Assembly: GCF_009727055.1 (NCBI RefSeq)
Contig: NC_052354.1
Location: 36,622,075-36,686,074 of the forward strand
Direction: 5' to 3'
Length of the DNA: 64,000 nucleotides
Source: Benincasa hispida
Lineage: Eukaryota > Streptophyta > Magnoliopsida > Cucurbitales > Cucurbitaceae
Part shown: positions 24,045 to 36,406 of the stretch, in pieces
Layout of the letters: every line of letters starts with the position of its first letter
Numbering within the stretch: position 1 is the first letter of the stretch
Position numbers and translations under genes: made by a program
Notes under the pieces: generated by a model
The model's database searches: none
What the model saw: the letters and a program-made list of their open reading frames with translations, nothing else
What the model was told of the DNA's origin: nothing

Positions 24045-26203
24045 TGAAGGAACTCTTATCAAAGAGAACCTATAAGCGGAAGCAAGATCGTTCCAAATTT
24101 ATTGTGACAGAATTACAAGCATTCACACACATACAAACGAGTTATGCAATTCAGAAGAAATTATGGCATGCTTTCGAAATTAAACACAAAAGGAACGAGA
24201 GACATACCTTTGAAAAACTTTTCTTTTGCCTTTCTCTCGCTCTTATGAAACCTTAGATCAGCACCTCTCGCTGTCGCTTAGCAAGCCAACCCGATCGTCT
24301 ACCCAAATCTTTCGCTGTCGCTTCCCACATGAACAATCTTCTCCATGAACCAACAACAACTTGGACACCACCACTCAGTAACCTTGGTATTCTCGGAGTG
24401 AGAATCCAGGAGGTGTGGGCTCTGTTGGATTTGGTAATGGGAAGGAGGAAACAACGATCGCTCTCAATGACCAAGAAAGTGGGAGAGGTTTGTGTCTATC
24501 GTATAGACTTGTGCTTGATCATTTAGAAAAAGGTACACGATCGTTTAGGTAATCAGGTTGATCGTTTACACGATCGTTTAGTAAATCTCGCTCAGGCGCA
24601 TGATCGCTTAGTAAAACAACACGATCGTTTAGACAGATGTGCGTGTACACGATCGTTTAGACAAACACTTTGAGTTGTCGTGTAGTCTCTCGTGAGCTAA
24701 ATGATAGACAGTGTACTCTTATGAAGCGATTATGCGATTCTTTTTCTAAAATGAAAACATTTTTCATTTTATCCTTCAGTTATGAAAACTGAATAAAACC
24801 TCCCACTTTCACGCACGGTTAAGGAGAAAACCACCAACAATTATCTCATAATTGTTTAATTATAAATAAATATAATAACTAACTTATCATATTATATTTA
24901 TAACCTATAGTTTTAATATCACGTCATATACGACATTTAAACCATAGTCCCTTTCTTCTTTACTTGATATAAATCATATTTATATTCATTTTCTCCAATT
25001 AATGTATCTCATACATCATGTCAACTATATCATATATAATTGAACCAGTTTAATCATATCATAAATAATCAAACTCCCTCTTGTCAATTTGAACACTTCA
25101 AACTGACCTAAAAACTGATTCTCAACTTGAATCCATTGGGCTACCAAGGGGACCTTATGGACTTGTAGCTTGAAGCTCAAACGGTACGTGAATAGCTGAC
25201 TAAACTCTTTAGTCATGAAATCCACCATTCGTTAACTGCTGGGCACTCCATTAAAGACCGACAACTGCACTCTTTTCACCACAAATATATTTCTGTGTCC
25301 ATCAGATATAACCAGTCAATAGTACGATAACTCTTCACAGATGCTTGTAAAAACAACTGGGCCAATTTATCGTTTTGCCCTTGTAGTTACATCTAACTTC
25401 TTAAGTACCAATTGATCCCCCTAATGAATAATATCTCATAGTCCTACTATGAGTGGACACCTCTCGGTCCATGAGAAGGTATGTGGCGCCACATCGTTCA
25501 AGCCCCGGAATCAGCCCTTAAGAGAGCAATCTATCTACTTACCCCTACTTCGGGGAAGGAGTGAATTCCATCTTGTGTAGCTGAGTTCCCAGCTCCCCAA
25601 TTAGACGAATCCCCAAAATGGTAGGTTTGAATCGGAAACCTGGCCATTCGCACCCATACAAATCAAAGGACCGCCTTCAATGGCAAGAGTTCCCAACTCA
25701 CTTAGGATTAAGGTCATGTTACCTATGGTCATCCTAGTGAAGTGAAGTCTCTGTCATGACGACGTTATATAACGAGACTATACACTTCGTGGTCCGGTCT
25801 TATACAAACTCCTTTGTATAGGACACCCCCACTTGTATGTCTCCACTTGAATGATCGGGATCAGACCATCTGTTGCACGTCACAACACTTGTAACTATTT
25901 ACAAAGCGGGTCGCCTCCGTAGTGTCACCAGGATAAGGTTTCCCTTCTATATCCATATACTACAGACTATTTTGGTTATCACTTAAGGCATGATCCACCT
26001 GTATGTCTTCATATACATGCTTAAGTTACAATGACAACCAGGGATCTTAGTTTATTGGTTTGTGGTAAAGCAAATAAAACATCTCATGTTTCATAGACAA
26101 AAGTGAAGAAAATATCTCATATTATTACATCACAAGCGTTTGTTCAATACAGGTGTTTACAAACTATATGACCCAACGAGAGTTTAGGGCATCAACCTCA
26201 ACA
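24045..26203 (-). repeat. 5' LTR of element C
   Basis: 2159 bases with TG..CA ends ('tgaaggaactc' .. 'caacctcaaca'). It is the most complete LTR of this family in the window and the reference for judging the truncated copies. A CGATCG-type array covers 24285-24720. The right end abuts a copia pol fragment. Confidence 0.8.
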
Positions 26204-27172
26204 ATAACCCTAGTCGAGTCTTAAAGATTTGTACCTTACTGTTTTAGTCTCATTTTCACTTATAGATCCATTTACAACCGATAGTTTTACCCCATCGGGT
26301 CAATCTACAAGTTTCTAGACCGAATTGAAGTACATAAGCTAAATTTCGAGGTCCACGATTTTGATCCACTGGTCTCTGTCTGCATCATTCATTTCCTGTT
26401 CATAGGTCAATGGATCATCGATGCCATCATGGAGTATGAAAACTTGAGTTTCTATTAAACTCATGTAACGGTCGGGCTAATGGACAACCCTCCTTTTATG
26501 TTGAGGCATTCTCAACTCTTGAGAAGGATGTGAGTGACTAGAATTACTAGCTTCAATAATAAATCTTGTTGAAAGACCGACTTGATCAACAAATCTTGTT
26601 GATTTATTGGTAGCTTCTTTGGAAATTTCACTCAATACTAGTTTACTGCAAGGTTGATGTTCTCTCATGTGGTCTTCCTCTAAGAATGTAGCGTTTGTCG
26701 ATACAAATACTTTGTTATCTTAAGGATCATAAAACAAACCACCTTTAGTTTCTTTGGGGTATCCTATGAATAGGCATACTTTTGAACGACGTTCTAATTT
26801 CGTTGGGTTTTGCACCAACACGTGTGCAAGGCATCCCCAAATTTAGAAGTGACGTAAACTACTTTTATGCCCTTTCCACAACTCATATGGTGTTTTAGAA
26901 ACACTTTTGAAAGAAACCATGTTCAAAATATATACAACAATCTCTACTGCATATCCCCAAAACGAATTAGGCAATTGAGTATAGGTCATCATAGAACGAA
27001 CCATATCTAATAGGGTTCTATTTCTTCTTTCCGATACACCATTCTACTGAAGTGTATCGGGTGATGAAAGTTGAGACTGGATTCCATGTTCTATCTAATA
27101 GTCCTAAAATCTCAAGTTCATATACTCTGTAGCTCGATCTGATCGAAGTGTTGTATTGTTTTACCTAACAGA
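26204..27172 (-). pseudogene. copia pol fragment (integrase C-terminus to start of reverse transcriptase)
   Basis: The minus strand from about 27172 encodes, with stops and frame changes, the integrase end (NGVSERRNRTLLDMVRSMM, LPNSFWGYAVEIVVYILN, ELWKGHKSSLRHF). Next come IWGCLAHVLVQNPTKLERRS, GYPKETKGGLFYDPKDNKVF and FVSTNATFLEEDHMREHQP. The linker (26668-26477) and the start of the reverse transcriptase region (DDPLTYEQEMND, VQIFKTRLG) follow. The fragment is cut at the left by the LTR of C and at the right by the LTR at 27173, so both were probably inserted into it. Confidence 0.8.
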
Positions 27173-28972
27173 TGAAGGATCTCATACCGAGAGTTCCATG
27201 AGCGGGTTTAAATCGCTCCGATTTCACAGTGACCGAAACACAAAACACATACATTCCACACAAATAGTTATGCATATAAACCTAATTATTGGTATACTCA
27301 AAATACAATAAATAACAAGGTAATGGTTCATACCAGATGGGGACTCTCTTCGAATGTCTGAACCCTAAGAAGCTGAAACCTCCCACAGATCTACTAGCAC
27401 TCGACGAGTATATCGACTGCAACAACATGATCAGAATGTACACGAACACTACAGCGAGGACGACACCACCATAAGAGAAACTCGGGTATCCTCGACGTAA
27501 AAAACCCAAAGAGTGGGCTTCGGTGAGTTTGGTAGAGGACAGAGAAGAACGCGTCGTGTAGACGATAAGCAAGTGGGAGATGAAACTCTGCTATCGCATA
27601 ACGGAAATGTTTATCGTATAGTAGAGCTACACGATCGTGTATGAAAGGCTGAACGATCGTTTAGGAAAAATGTATACGACTGTTTAGAGAAAACGTGAGG
27701 CAGACAATCGTTTAGACGGACGAGTTTCTATCGTATAGGCTCTCGCGATCGCTTTCACGGATTCTTTTGGGCGCGGATGATAATACGAATGCACGATTGT
27801 CAAAAATGAAAAACGATTTTCATTGTTTTAATCCGCCGGTTACCATAACCATCGCAGCTCACTTTTCACGTCCGAACGTGGATAAATTCGTTAATTATCA
27901 AATAATTAATCAATTAATTTAATTAATAAATATAATCATGTTATATTTATATCCTATAGTTTGATATCATATATCTACTATAGTATTTTCTCCTCTACTT
28001 GATATAAATCATATTTATATCTAATTTCCACCAAAATAATGCATCTCATACATTTAGCCAATTATATCATATATAATTAACCAATCCAATTATATCATAT
28101 ATAATTGAACTTCCTCTTATCAATTTGAACATTTCAAATTAACCCAAACACTGGTTCTCAACTTTATCCAAGCTACCTAGGTGACCTAATGGACTTGTGG
28201 CTCGAAGCTCTAATGGTACGTGAATAGCTGACTAAACTCTTTAGCCACAAGATCCACCATCTTAATGTCAGTGATTCCACTAAAGACCAACAGCTGAACT
28301 CATCTTACCACAAATATATTTCTGTGTCCATCGGATATAACCAATCATGAGTACGATGACCCTTCACAGATGCTCGTAAGTACAGTTGGGCCAATTTACC
28401 ATTTTGCCCCTGTAGTTACATCTAACTTCTTAAGTACCATTGATTCCTCTTATGAACAATACAACATAGTCCAACTATGTGTGAACACCTCTCGGGCCAA
28501 GAGAAGGTGTGTGGCGCCACATCGTTCAATTCCCAGAATCAGCCCTTAAGGGAGCCATCTATCTACTTACCCTTGCCTCGGGGAAGGAGTGAATTCTATC
28601 TTGTATAGCTGAGTTCCCAGCTCCTAAATCAGACGAATCCCCAAAATGGTAGGTTTGAATCGAAAACCTGGCCATTCGCACCCATACAAATCAAAAGACC
28701 GCCTTCAATGGCAAGAGTTCCCAACTCACTTAGGATTAAGGTCATGTTACCTATGGTCATCCTAGTGAAGTGAAGTCTCTGTCATGAACAGTGTTATATA
28801 ACGAGACATTAACACTTCGTGGTCAAGTCTTATACAAACTCTTTGCATAGGACACCCCCACTCGCATGTCCCCAACATAAATGATCAGGATTAGACCATC
28901 TATGACAAGTCACAACACTTGTGACGATTCCACAAAGCGGGCCGCGTTCGTAGCGTTACCAGGATAAATTTT
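27173..28972 (-). repeat. copia LTR D, truncated
   Basis: Starts 'tgaaggatctcatacc' and follows the LTR of element C closely up to 'gcgttaccaggataaat', where a gypsy LTR begins. About 250 bases of the expected far end are missing. No primer binding site lies to its left (pol sequence is there), so it is a 3' LTR or solo LTR rather than a 5' LTR. CGATCG-type units occur at about 27590-27760. Confidence 0.7.
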
Positions 28973-30647
28973 TGTAAAACCCGAACCCTAATTACTTTAA
29001 GTAAGAGTAGGTATTATGGTGTCTTCTAATGAGTTAAATGAAGCCATCTTTTAGGAGGGATAGAGGATGGAAGCAAGAAGAAATAAACTCTTGTGTAGCT
29101 AATTGTAAACCCCGAATTCTAAGTTTCCTAAACAAGCATGTTTAGCCAAAGGAATGATATATTAAATATCTAATAAGTGAAAATCCATGTTATTTATAGG
29201 TATTATTGAGAAAGAAAAATAAAAACATGTTAAATAAGGAAACTCACTTATTGGTTTGGCACGTGTCGGTTAATCCTTGAATTCGGGAGGTGGCAGGAAG
29301 ATTAAAAGTGAAAAGGGAAATTCGAAAGCTCGGTTTCAGCAATCTACATGAGCAAATTTAGTGAAATCGGTGCTGTTTGAAAGCTGGGAGAATCTAGTTT
29401 TCGAGATTATTTTTCCAGAGAAAGATTGTAGAAGAAGAAGAACAAAAAGTGAGGAATTCGCAGAAGAGGCAGAATCACGGAGTAATCAGGGCCCGAGGTG
29501 AAAATTGGAAGCTCTAGGCCAAACTATAAGGAATTTTTGGCTGAAATTTGAAGGTAAGAAATTTAACTCTTCTTCAAAAGAGGGCTGAATTTTGAGTTAT
29601 GAATTTTTGAAATTGTAACAGATAAGCTGTGCATAAGCAGACAGCTGCTTGGGAAGAACAAGCAAACAACTCATATGGAGAATAAGGATCTCGCTAATGA
29701 AGGAAATCTCGCTAATTTTGTGCTGAGGATCTCGCTCTAGAGGGAAATCTTGCTAGAAATTGGGCTGAGTATCGTTGGTAAGGTTAGTATCACTAGGATG
29801 AAAGTTTGCCAGAAAAAGCTTGATCTCGCTTATGAGGATCTCGCTGATCTCACTCATGAGGAGGATCTCGCTCATAAGGATCTCGTTAGTAAAGCTGTCT
29901 TTGATGATGAAAGTTTCATTAGTAAATGAACTATTTGAGGTATTTTGCTAAGAATTCTAAGTAGTTAACCGAGAATTATGTCTTTTTAGGCCAAGAGGAG
30001 CTAGGAGAGGCGTATAACCCATTAAGAGGCCAACGAGCTGTGAGTGACTATGTGATGAATTAGTGTTTTAATGATTTAAAAACCACGATTTCTTTGAAGT
30101 TATTTCTCATGCTAAGTGTTTATATGAAGTGCCAAGCAACTCGTGTTATAACTATTTCTCATGCTAAGTAAAGCATTTTTTCCATGGAAATTGACACGAT
30201 TTAAATATTTATCTTGTCCATATACTTTTAACATGTTTTAGTAACTCCATTTTCATGATGAACTAGTATGATAAGTTGAGCACTAAGCCTTAATGTTCAA
30301 CTAAATGTTTGTAACTAGTAATATGACGGATACTGAAAGACTATGAGAAAGTATCCTAGCTAAGTAACTAAGGTACGACGGTACTGATGTATTATGCTTT
30401 AAATACCTAAGGTTGTCAAAGTACATATGTTGGTATTTCTAAACATAATGAAAAGGGATACTGAAGGTAGGGAAGGTATTCTAAAGAGTTTCTATGCTAT
30501 ATTTGAAAACTATTCTTTTAATGCTCTTCGAGAACTTGATAGCTTAAGTAAGCTGGATACTGAAGGTAAGGAAGGTATCTGAATAAATGTACCTAAGGTG
30601 TTGATGGTACATAGAAAACACCACGTGCACGTTGGTAATACGACGTC

Positions 30648-30823
30648 GAAGGATTGATCAAAAGGGTTCTCCTCGACTAAGGTTGAAGTTGAGGGATTGA
30701 GCAAAAGGGTTCTCCCCGACTAAGGTTGACGTTGAGGGATTGAGCAAAAGGGTTCTCCCCGACTAAGGTTGACGTTGAGGGATTGAGCAAAAGGGTTCTC
30801 CCCGACTAAGGTTGACGTTGAGG
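30648..30823 (+). repeat. 43-base tandem repeat, about four copies
   Basis: Unit 'gagggattgagcaaaagggt' followed by 'tctccccgactaaggttgacgtt'. Starts at 30648 (diverged), 30691, 30734 and 30777, with a partial fifth start at 30820. The last three full copies are almost identical. The array stops exactly at the adapter. Confidence 0.9.
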
Positions 30824-30861
30824 CTGTCTCTTATACACATCTAGATGTGTATAAGAGACAG
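30824..30861. other. Nextera mate-pair junction adapter left in the assembly
   Basis: CTGTCTCTTATACACATCT followed directly by its reverse complement AGATGTGTATAAGAGACAG. This is the doubled 19-base Tn5 mosaic end used as the Nextera mate-pair circularisation junction. It is a perfect 38-base match to a synthetic sequence, so it is an artefact and not plant DNA. The DNA on the two sides may not be adjacent in the genome. Confidence 0.97.
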
Positions 30862-31498
30862 GTCTATATACTAGCAAAAGGAAGCCGAAGTATGGGTCTC
30901 TTGGCTGGTAACAGACGTTGGGAGCTAGAGTGGTGTATGCTCGTTCTCAACTAAGGAATAATGACGTTTAATGGTGGTTTTAAAGGTTTTGTGTACACAT
31001 TTTCTTGGTGTATTTTAGTTTCAGAATTATGTTTTCGAGCTTTCAGTTTAAGCATGAGATTTATGTTTCTTATTAAGTCACTTACTGGGCTTCTGGCTCA
31101 CGTTTTCAAATGTTTTCCTTTTCAGCTAGCGGTCAGATTCCTCAAGGTTGATCCTGCTGCTGCTTGCCATTGAAAAGCCCGTCTTATTAAGAAGAACTTA
31201 GGTTGATGGCTTGTTTATGCACACATGTTTTGAAGGGACTAGGGCTTTGCTAGGAATGTTTGGGCCATTTGTGAATACTTTGTTCATAGAGGTTATGTCA
31301 TGGTTGTATGCATGTGTTTATGAATCTTCGTAGAACCTTAAGGGAGGCTTGTTGTATGCGTATACTACTAATGTGTTAAACAGGTTGGTATTTAAGATTA
31401 GAAGTTTTAGTGGTGGGTACTGACAGTAGGGTTAGTAACTACCACGGTCATATCCTCATCCAGATTAAAAGGGTAATCTGGGAGGGGATGTGACAAGT

Positions 31499-31510
31499 TG
31501 GTATCAGAGC
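31499..31510 (+). other. primer binding site of gypsy element E
   Basis: TGGTATCAGAGC, complementary to the initiator methionine tRNA 3' end, 3 bases after the LTR end. Confidence 0.9.
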
Positions 31511-31579
31511 ATAAGATTTTGGGAATGAGAGGGGAAGTTCATGCATAGGTCTAAGTCCTTAAGTGTGAGTCCCTAACAT

Positions 31580-33690
31580 GTGTACATTGTAATAGACGAA
31601 ATGTCGAGACAAAGTGGCAGACAGAGTAAGCAGACAGGTGGCAGGAATACTGACCCTACCAATAGAGGCCCGAAGGTTAGAAAGAACGCACCGGGTGGGA
31701 AAAAGAAGGTGAATGACCTAGTGGGCAAGAAACGATGTTTGAGGGAGAGTTTAGTACTCCCCAGGCAAGGGGCAGTGAGGTAGTGGTAGGGCCTAGAGAC
31801 AGGGGATCCCGACCTCCAGTTGCAACTCAGACTAGTGGAAGCCAATTCAGGGGTACAAGTTGGCAGGGATCCAGGAAAAGGAAAGTGAGACAAAACAAGA
31901 AACCGACGTGCCCTAGTTGTGGCAAGAGGCATCTTGGGGTATGCTATAGTGGCAGAGGTGTATGTTTCCAATGTGAACAAGCAAGGCATTTCAAGAGGCA
32001 CTGTCCCCAGGTGAACATGGATGCCCCAACAGCACAACAGACAACCTCCCAGACAGTTAACCAACCAAAGGGTGCTAGAAATCGAGGTGAAGGGTAAGGT
32101 GGTGCCAAGCAAAAGAATGTTATAGGTCGACCCCAGCAGCAGGGGCAAGTGTATGCCATGACACACCAGGAGGCAGCAGAGTCTCTAGATGTTGTGACCA
32201 GTAATGTCATATTATGTGGACAGTCTGCATATGTTTTATTTGACCATGGTGCCAACATTCATTTATATCTAGAATGTTTGCATCTAGTATAGATAGGTTG
32301 GTTGAGCCTATGCCTGAAGAGTTACTTATCTCTACCCCTTTGGGAGATGTGATAATAGTAGATAGATGTTACAATCACTGTGAGGTACTGTTCAATGGTC
32401 AGAACTTCTGTGCTAATTTACTTCCCTTAGAGCTGTTGGAGTTTGATGCTATCTTGAGGATGTATTTTCTAAGTAAATATCGTGCTTCAGTGGATTGTTA
32501 CAAGAAGGAGGTAGTGCTCAGAAAATCCAATGGCTAGGATGCAATGCTGACAGGAATCAAAAGATTAACCATGGGGAATTTGATATCGGCAGTGAAAGCT
32601 CGGCAGCTGTTGAGCAAGGGATGTAAAGCCTATCTAGCTCACGGAGTGGTTGCTCAAGGAAAAAAGCTGAACCTAGAAGATGTCCCCGTGGTAAATGAGT
32701 TCGGATGTATTTCCTGAAGAACTATCGGGATTACCACCCAACAGAGAGGTAGAGTTTACTATTGACTTAATTCCAGGAACAACTTCTATATCGCAGTCAC
32801 CGTGTAGAATGGCGTCAACTGAGTTGAAAGAATTAAAGGTTCAGCTGCAAGAGTTAATTGGCAAGGGATACATTCGACCTAGTGTATCGCCTTGGGGAGC
32901 TCCGGTATTATTTGTGAGAAAGAAAGATGGTATACTTAGATTGTGTACTGACTATAGACAGCTGAATAAGGTAACGATTAATAAATAAGGGTTACATTAG
33001 ATCTAGTGTGTTACCTTGGGAGGCACCGGTCTTCTATCAAGATAAAAGACGGTACTCTTAGTTTTGTATAGATTATAGGCGGTTGGACAAGGTGACGGTC
33101 AGGAACAAGTACCCATTGCCTGGTATAGGTGATCTCTTTGATTGGTTAAAGGGAGCCACGATTTTCTCTAAATAGATTTGAGATCAGGTTACCACTAGTT
33201 GAAGGTAGAGGCGGATGTTCCAAAAACTGCATTCAGGACGAGGTATGGATATTACGAGTTCCTAGTAATGCCATTTGGACTTATAAATACCTCTGTAGTT
33301 GAAGGGAGCCATGATTTTCTCTAAATACTAGTTGAAGGGAGCCACGATTTTCTCTAAATTACCACTAGTTGAAGGTAGAGGCGGATTTTCTCTAAGTAAT
33401 GCCACTAGTTGAAGGGAGCCACGATTTTCTCTAAATACTGCAGAGGTATTTATTGACTTGATGAATAGGATATTTCATCCCTACTCGGATCAGTTCATGA
33501 TAATCTTCATTGATGATATGTTGGTGTATTCAAGTAGTAGGAAAGATCATGGGAACCATTTAAGGATAGTTTTGCCGACACTGTGAGAGAATCAGTTGTA
33601 TGCCACATTCAGCAAAGGTGATTTCTGGTTAGACCAGGTTATATTTCATGGTCATATGGTTCCAGCAATAGGAGTGAGTGACTCTAGATA
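31580..33690 (+). pseudogene. gypsy gag-pol pseudogene
   Basis: 31580-31783 and 31735-32097 are overlapping frames of the gag C-terminus. The second has a basic region and a CCHC zinc knuckle, CFQCEQARHFKRHC (about 31963-32005). A stop follows; then comes the protease region, where VLFDHGANIH replaces the usual Asp-Ser-Gly active site. 32274-32537 continues the pepsin-like protease (LLISTPLGDVI, LPLELLEFDAILRMYFLSKY). 32695-32988 is the start of reverse transcriptase ([30 protein letters not shown]). After a stop a second, diverged copy of that block appears, followed by shuffled pieces (33290-33440), then FIDDMLVYSSSRKDHG with the catalytic Asp-Asp pair (about 33506-33517). Frameshifts and stops make it inactive. 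Confidence 0.85.
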
Positions 33691-33759
33691 CTTTAAATGT
33701 ATTAAGTAAATTGCTAAAGCTTATGAATGTTTAGCAATGCATGATTACTGAAAGCTATT

Positions 33760-34560
33760 AATGACAACTATTCTAAAATAGTTACCAAACAATGCACCTC
33801 ACATTAATGTTGTATTTATGCCATGCTTTTCAATGTATTTAAGCTAATAAACACTTCATTAACTTCAACAGATATGTTGTACATTTGTTCTAACAAACAA
33901 GAGATAGATATTAGATTCCTTCTCATATTAGGAACTAAAAGTACATTTTCTAGTAAAATGAATCTATCTCCAAAAAACAACTTTAAGTCTCCCATTGCTT
34001 GAACTAAGATGACCTTTCCTATTCCAATTTTAGGAGTTGTCTCGCCTTCTTTAAGTTGCCGCCAGGAACTAATTTCTTGAAAATAAATACAAACATGGTT
34101 AGTGGCCCCTAAATCTAGTATCTAGGTGGAGTTATCATTTTCCACTAAACATGTTTCAACAATGAGTAAACATATTTAGCTTGTTTTGTTTTCTCATCTT
34201 TCTTCTTAACAAGGTATTTTGGGCAGTTTTGTTTCCTATGCCCATCTTCGTTGCAGTTGCAGTGGAAATGTTTCTTAGCTAGAACATTAGATATTCTTTC
34301 TAAGATATAGACTCAGGCCTTACATTTGCTCTAATCCATTTGTCAGAGGATTCCCGAACATTTCGGTTTATTGACGAGCCAAGATTTGGAGGACATTCCT
34401 CTATTAAGACGAACCTAAGATCATCGATCACTAGTATCGTGTTTAAATTTTATTTCCATGTGGCATAATTGTCACCATTTAATTTTTCAGAAGTAGTTGA
34501 ACTAATGAGCTAGTCATGCTAAAAATATATAAACAAGTTCTATTAGTGAATTGCTATTAT
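33760..34560 (-). pseudogene. copia gag/protease relic of element F
   Basis: The minus strand shows a degraded gag zinc knuckle (KHFHCNCNEDGHRKQNCPKY, near 34260), then ETCLVENDNST and ILDLGATNHVC, the copia protease active-site block with Asp-Leu-Gly instead of Asp-Ser-Gly. The next conserved block, LLENVLLVPNMRRNLISISC, lies near 33920. Gag N-terminal pieces continue right to about 34510. Several stops and frame changes are present. Confidence 0.75.
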
Positions 34561-36406
34561 ATCCAATCAAGTTTTAACAAAGGTAATAATGTACCTATAT
34601 AACTCATTATTAATTTGCAACGATACTTCAGTGAGTTAGAATAACCACTACTGAGGGGCAGTCAATTACTCCTTCACTAAACCAAAATATTCTTGTACTA
34701 ATATAAGAATAACTCTTATTCCTATAACATTTAGTTATCGCTTGTTTGGTCAAGAAATTACTAAAAATTAGTCATTCTTGTAAGTGTAACCCTCCATTTT
34801 CAGATCCCGGAGATCGGTCCCAATAAGCTATCGAATGGAAGACAATGTTGAGAATGGGTTTAAGAGACCCTATTCATTTACGAAGTTTGCGGTGTTTCGA
34901 CTCACATGTCATGGCCCTCTGAATGGATAGTCGCTCTAGGATGACACGCAATCAGAGCATGAGAATCTCACGGTACAACCTAATGGAGGAAATTGTAGGA
35001 TGTGTTGAGACACTCCCTTCTCCCATTTACTATGAACAACATCCCTTATTCATTTTGTTATTGACCCATGCAAACACTTTCTGAATGGAGGCCGCGCTCA
35101 GAGCAACACGAAGTCGAGCATGGATCTCACGGTGTAAACTCTTAAGGACGTGAGAGCTAAAAATAATATATATCATTTTTCTCCCACTGAAGTGTTCTAG
35201 ATGGTTTGGGTATATTTTTACTTAGGTATATTCTGGCTAATTAAATACAACCTAAATATAAGTGTGTGTCCGAGTATAACTTTTATACTGGGTTTAAGCT
35301 ACGATGTTTGTGTGATAAAATCCTTTTAACACCTCACATCGCTCACGCATGCTCATTAAATCAAGTTTAACATAACTTAGATACCGACTCGATCCCCAGG
35401 TAGTAGGTGTTCCATAAACCGTCAACTTAAATACCTCTAACCTTGGACAGGATCTTGTCAAGTGAGTTATCTTGTAACCTTAGCTTTACAAGTTATCGAC
35501 CTATTTTAACTATTAAAACAAGTCATGGTTGTTAACCCTATATGAGCATGCAATTTATCTTTGTTATAGATTTTAAAAGTCTAATTCATTTTATAACACT
35601 TATAACTTAGACAAAATCCATAACATACATCAAACATTTCAGAAATTAATATAACAACTTACATTAATTCTCATTAAATCCTACACATGCACACTATACA
35701 TTATAAGACTTATAACATACTTTCAATGCATGAAACATGTTTATCTTATGGTGAGTTTTTAAATCAATATGACATACTTTATGCACAAATAAATTTAATT
35801 TAATTAAAACATACATTCATAATGCATAATTAATTAAATACAATAAAGTGGATTGGTTTTAACATCCTAAGCTATCAAACAACTAAATTAATACAATAAT
35901 AATTTAAAGACAGACTTGAACCACTCTTGAACACTTTGAACCAGCATGAACCAGTTGAAAACAACTTGAACCAAACCTCTAAGGCTTCAAATAGGGCAAA
36001 ATCAACTGGATTGTGGGCGAACTAGATCGAACCGATCCAACTAGACCATTTTTCCTTTGCGCATGCATTTCTAGAAAAAAAATATGAACAATGTTACAAT
36101 GCTGTGATAGAGCATTGCAATGTTGCACCTCGAGTCCCAACTCCCTGTTTCAGTTCCTGCTGTGTTTTGCTATAGATTTCTTCAAAATACAGCCTAATTT
36201 CAACTCTAATGACTCTAGCAAATTTATAGACTCTTCCTCACACGTTAAAGTCGATAAACAAGTGGGCAATTACAATAATTACAACAGATTGAAGCTTAAT
36301 TTGATGTCAAAACCGTAATATATCCAACTTTAGCGACCAATAACATTCATCTCATGAAATTTCACCCATCAAGCCTAAATTAATGTAAATTGAGTGCTTA
36401 AAACAT
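34560..36406 (-). other. untranslated leader of element F
   Basis: A+T-rich, no recognisable coding sequence. It is positioned between gag and the primer binding site, like the leaders of A-C, and shares their 'caggtag.aggtgttccat' block near 35397. Confidence 0.5.

Larger units (their letters stand above)
13842..26203 (-). mobile_element. copia element C (gag-only derivative) carrying nested element B
   Basis: Minus-strand order: 5' LTR (24045-26203), primer binding site, leader with CGATCG array, gag fragment (21740-21262), then a truncated 3' LTR. The 3' LTR is split by element B into 20896-21262 and 13842-14176. Removing B joins '..gagtggtg' to 'ggctctgg', matching the unsplit 5' LTR near 24412. 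No pol is present. The flanks (TAAAC at left, ATAAC at right) do not form a clean duplication. The right flank is copia pol and the left is not, so the outer ends may have been reshuffled. Confidence 0.65.
28973..31495 (+). repeat. 5' LTR of gypsy element E
   Basis: Begins TGTAAAACCCGAACC and ends GGGATGTGACA just before the primer binding site. It contains repeated 'gatctcgct' words (29690-29890) and the 43-base tandem repeat at 30648. Its length of about 2.5 kb includes the 38-base adapter, so the true length is unknown. Confidence 0.65.
28973..33690 (+). mobile_element. Ty3/gypsy LTR retrotransposon E, incomplete
   Basis: + strand order: LTR (28973-31495), primer binding site, gag with zinc knuckle, protease relic, and a rearranged reverse transcriptase ending near 33690. 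There is no RNase H, integrase or second LTR. An adapter sequence inside the LTR (30824-30861) makes its continuity doubtful. Confidence 0.75.

Noticed and set aside
31573..32258. Minus-strand open frames of 197 and 104 codons
   Set aside because: They are antisense shadows of the gypsy gag, whose + strand shows a true zinc knuckle and collinear pol motifs.
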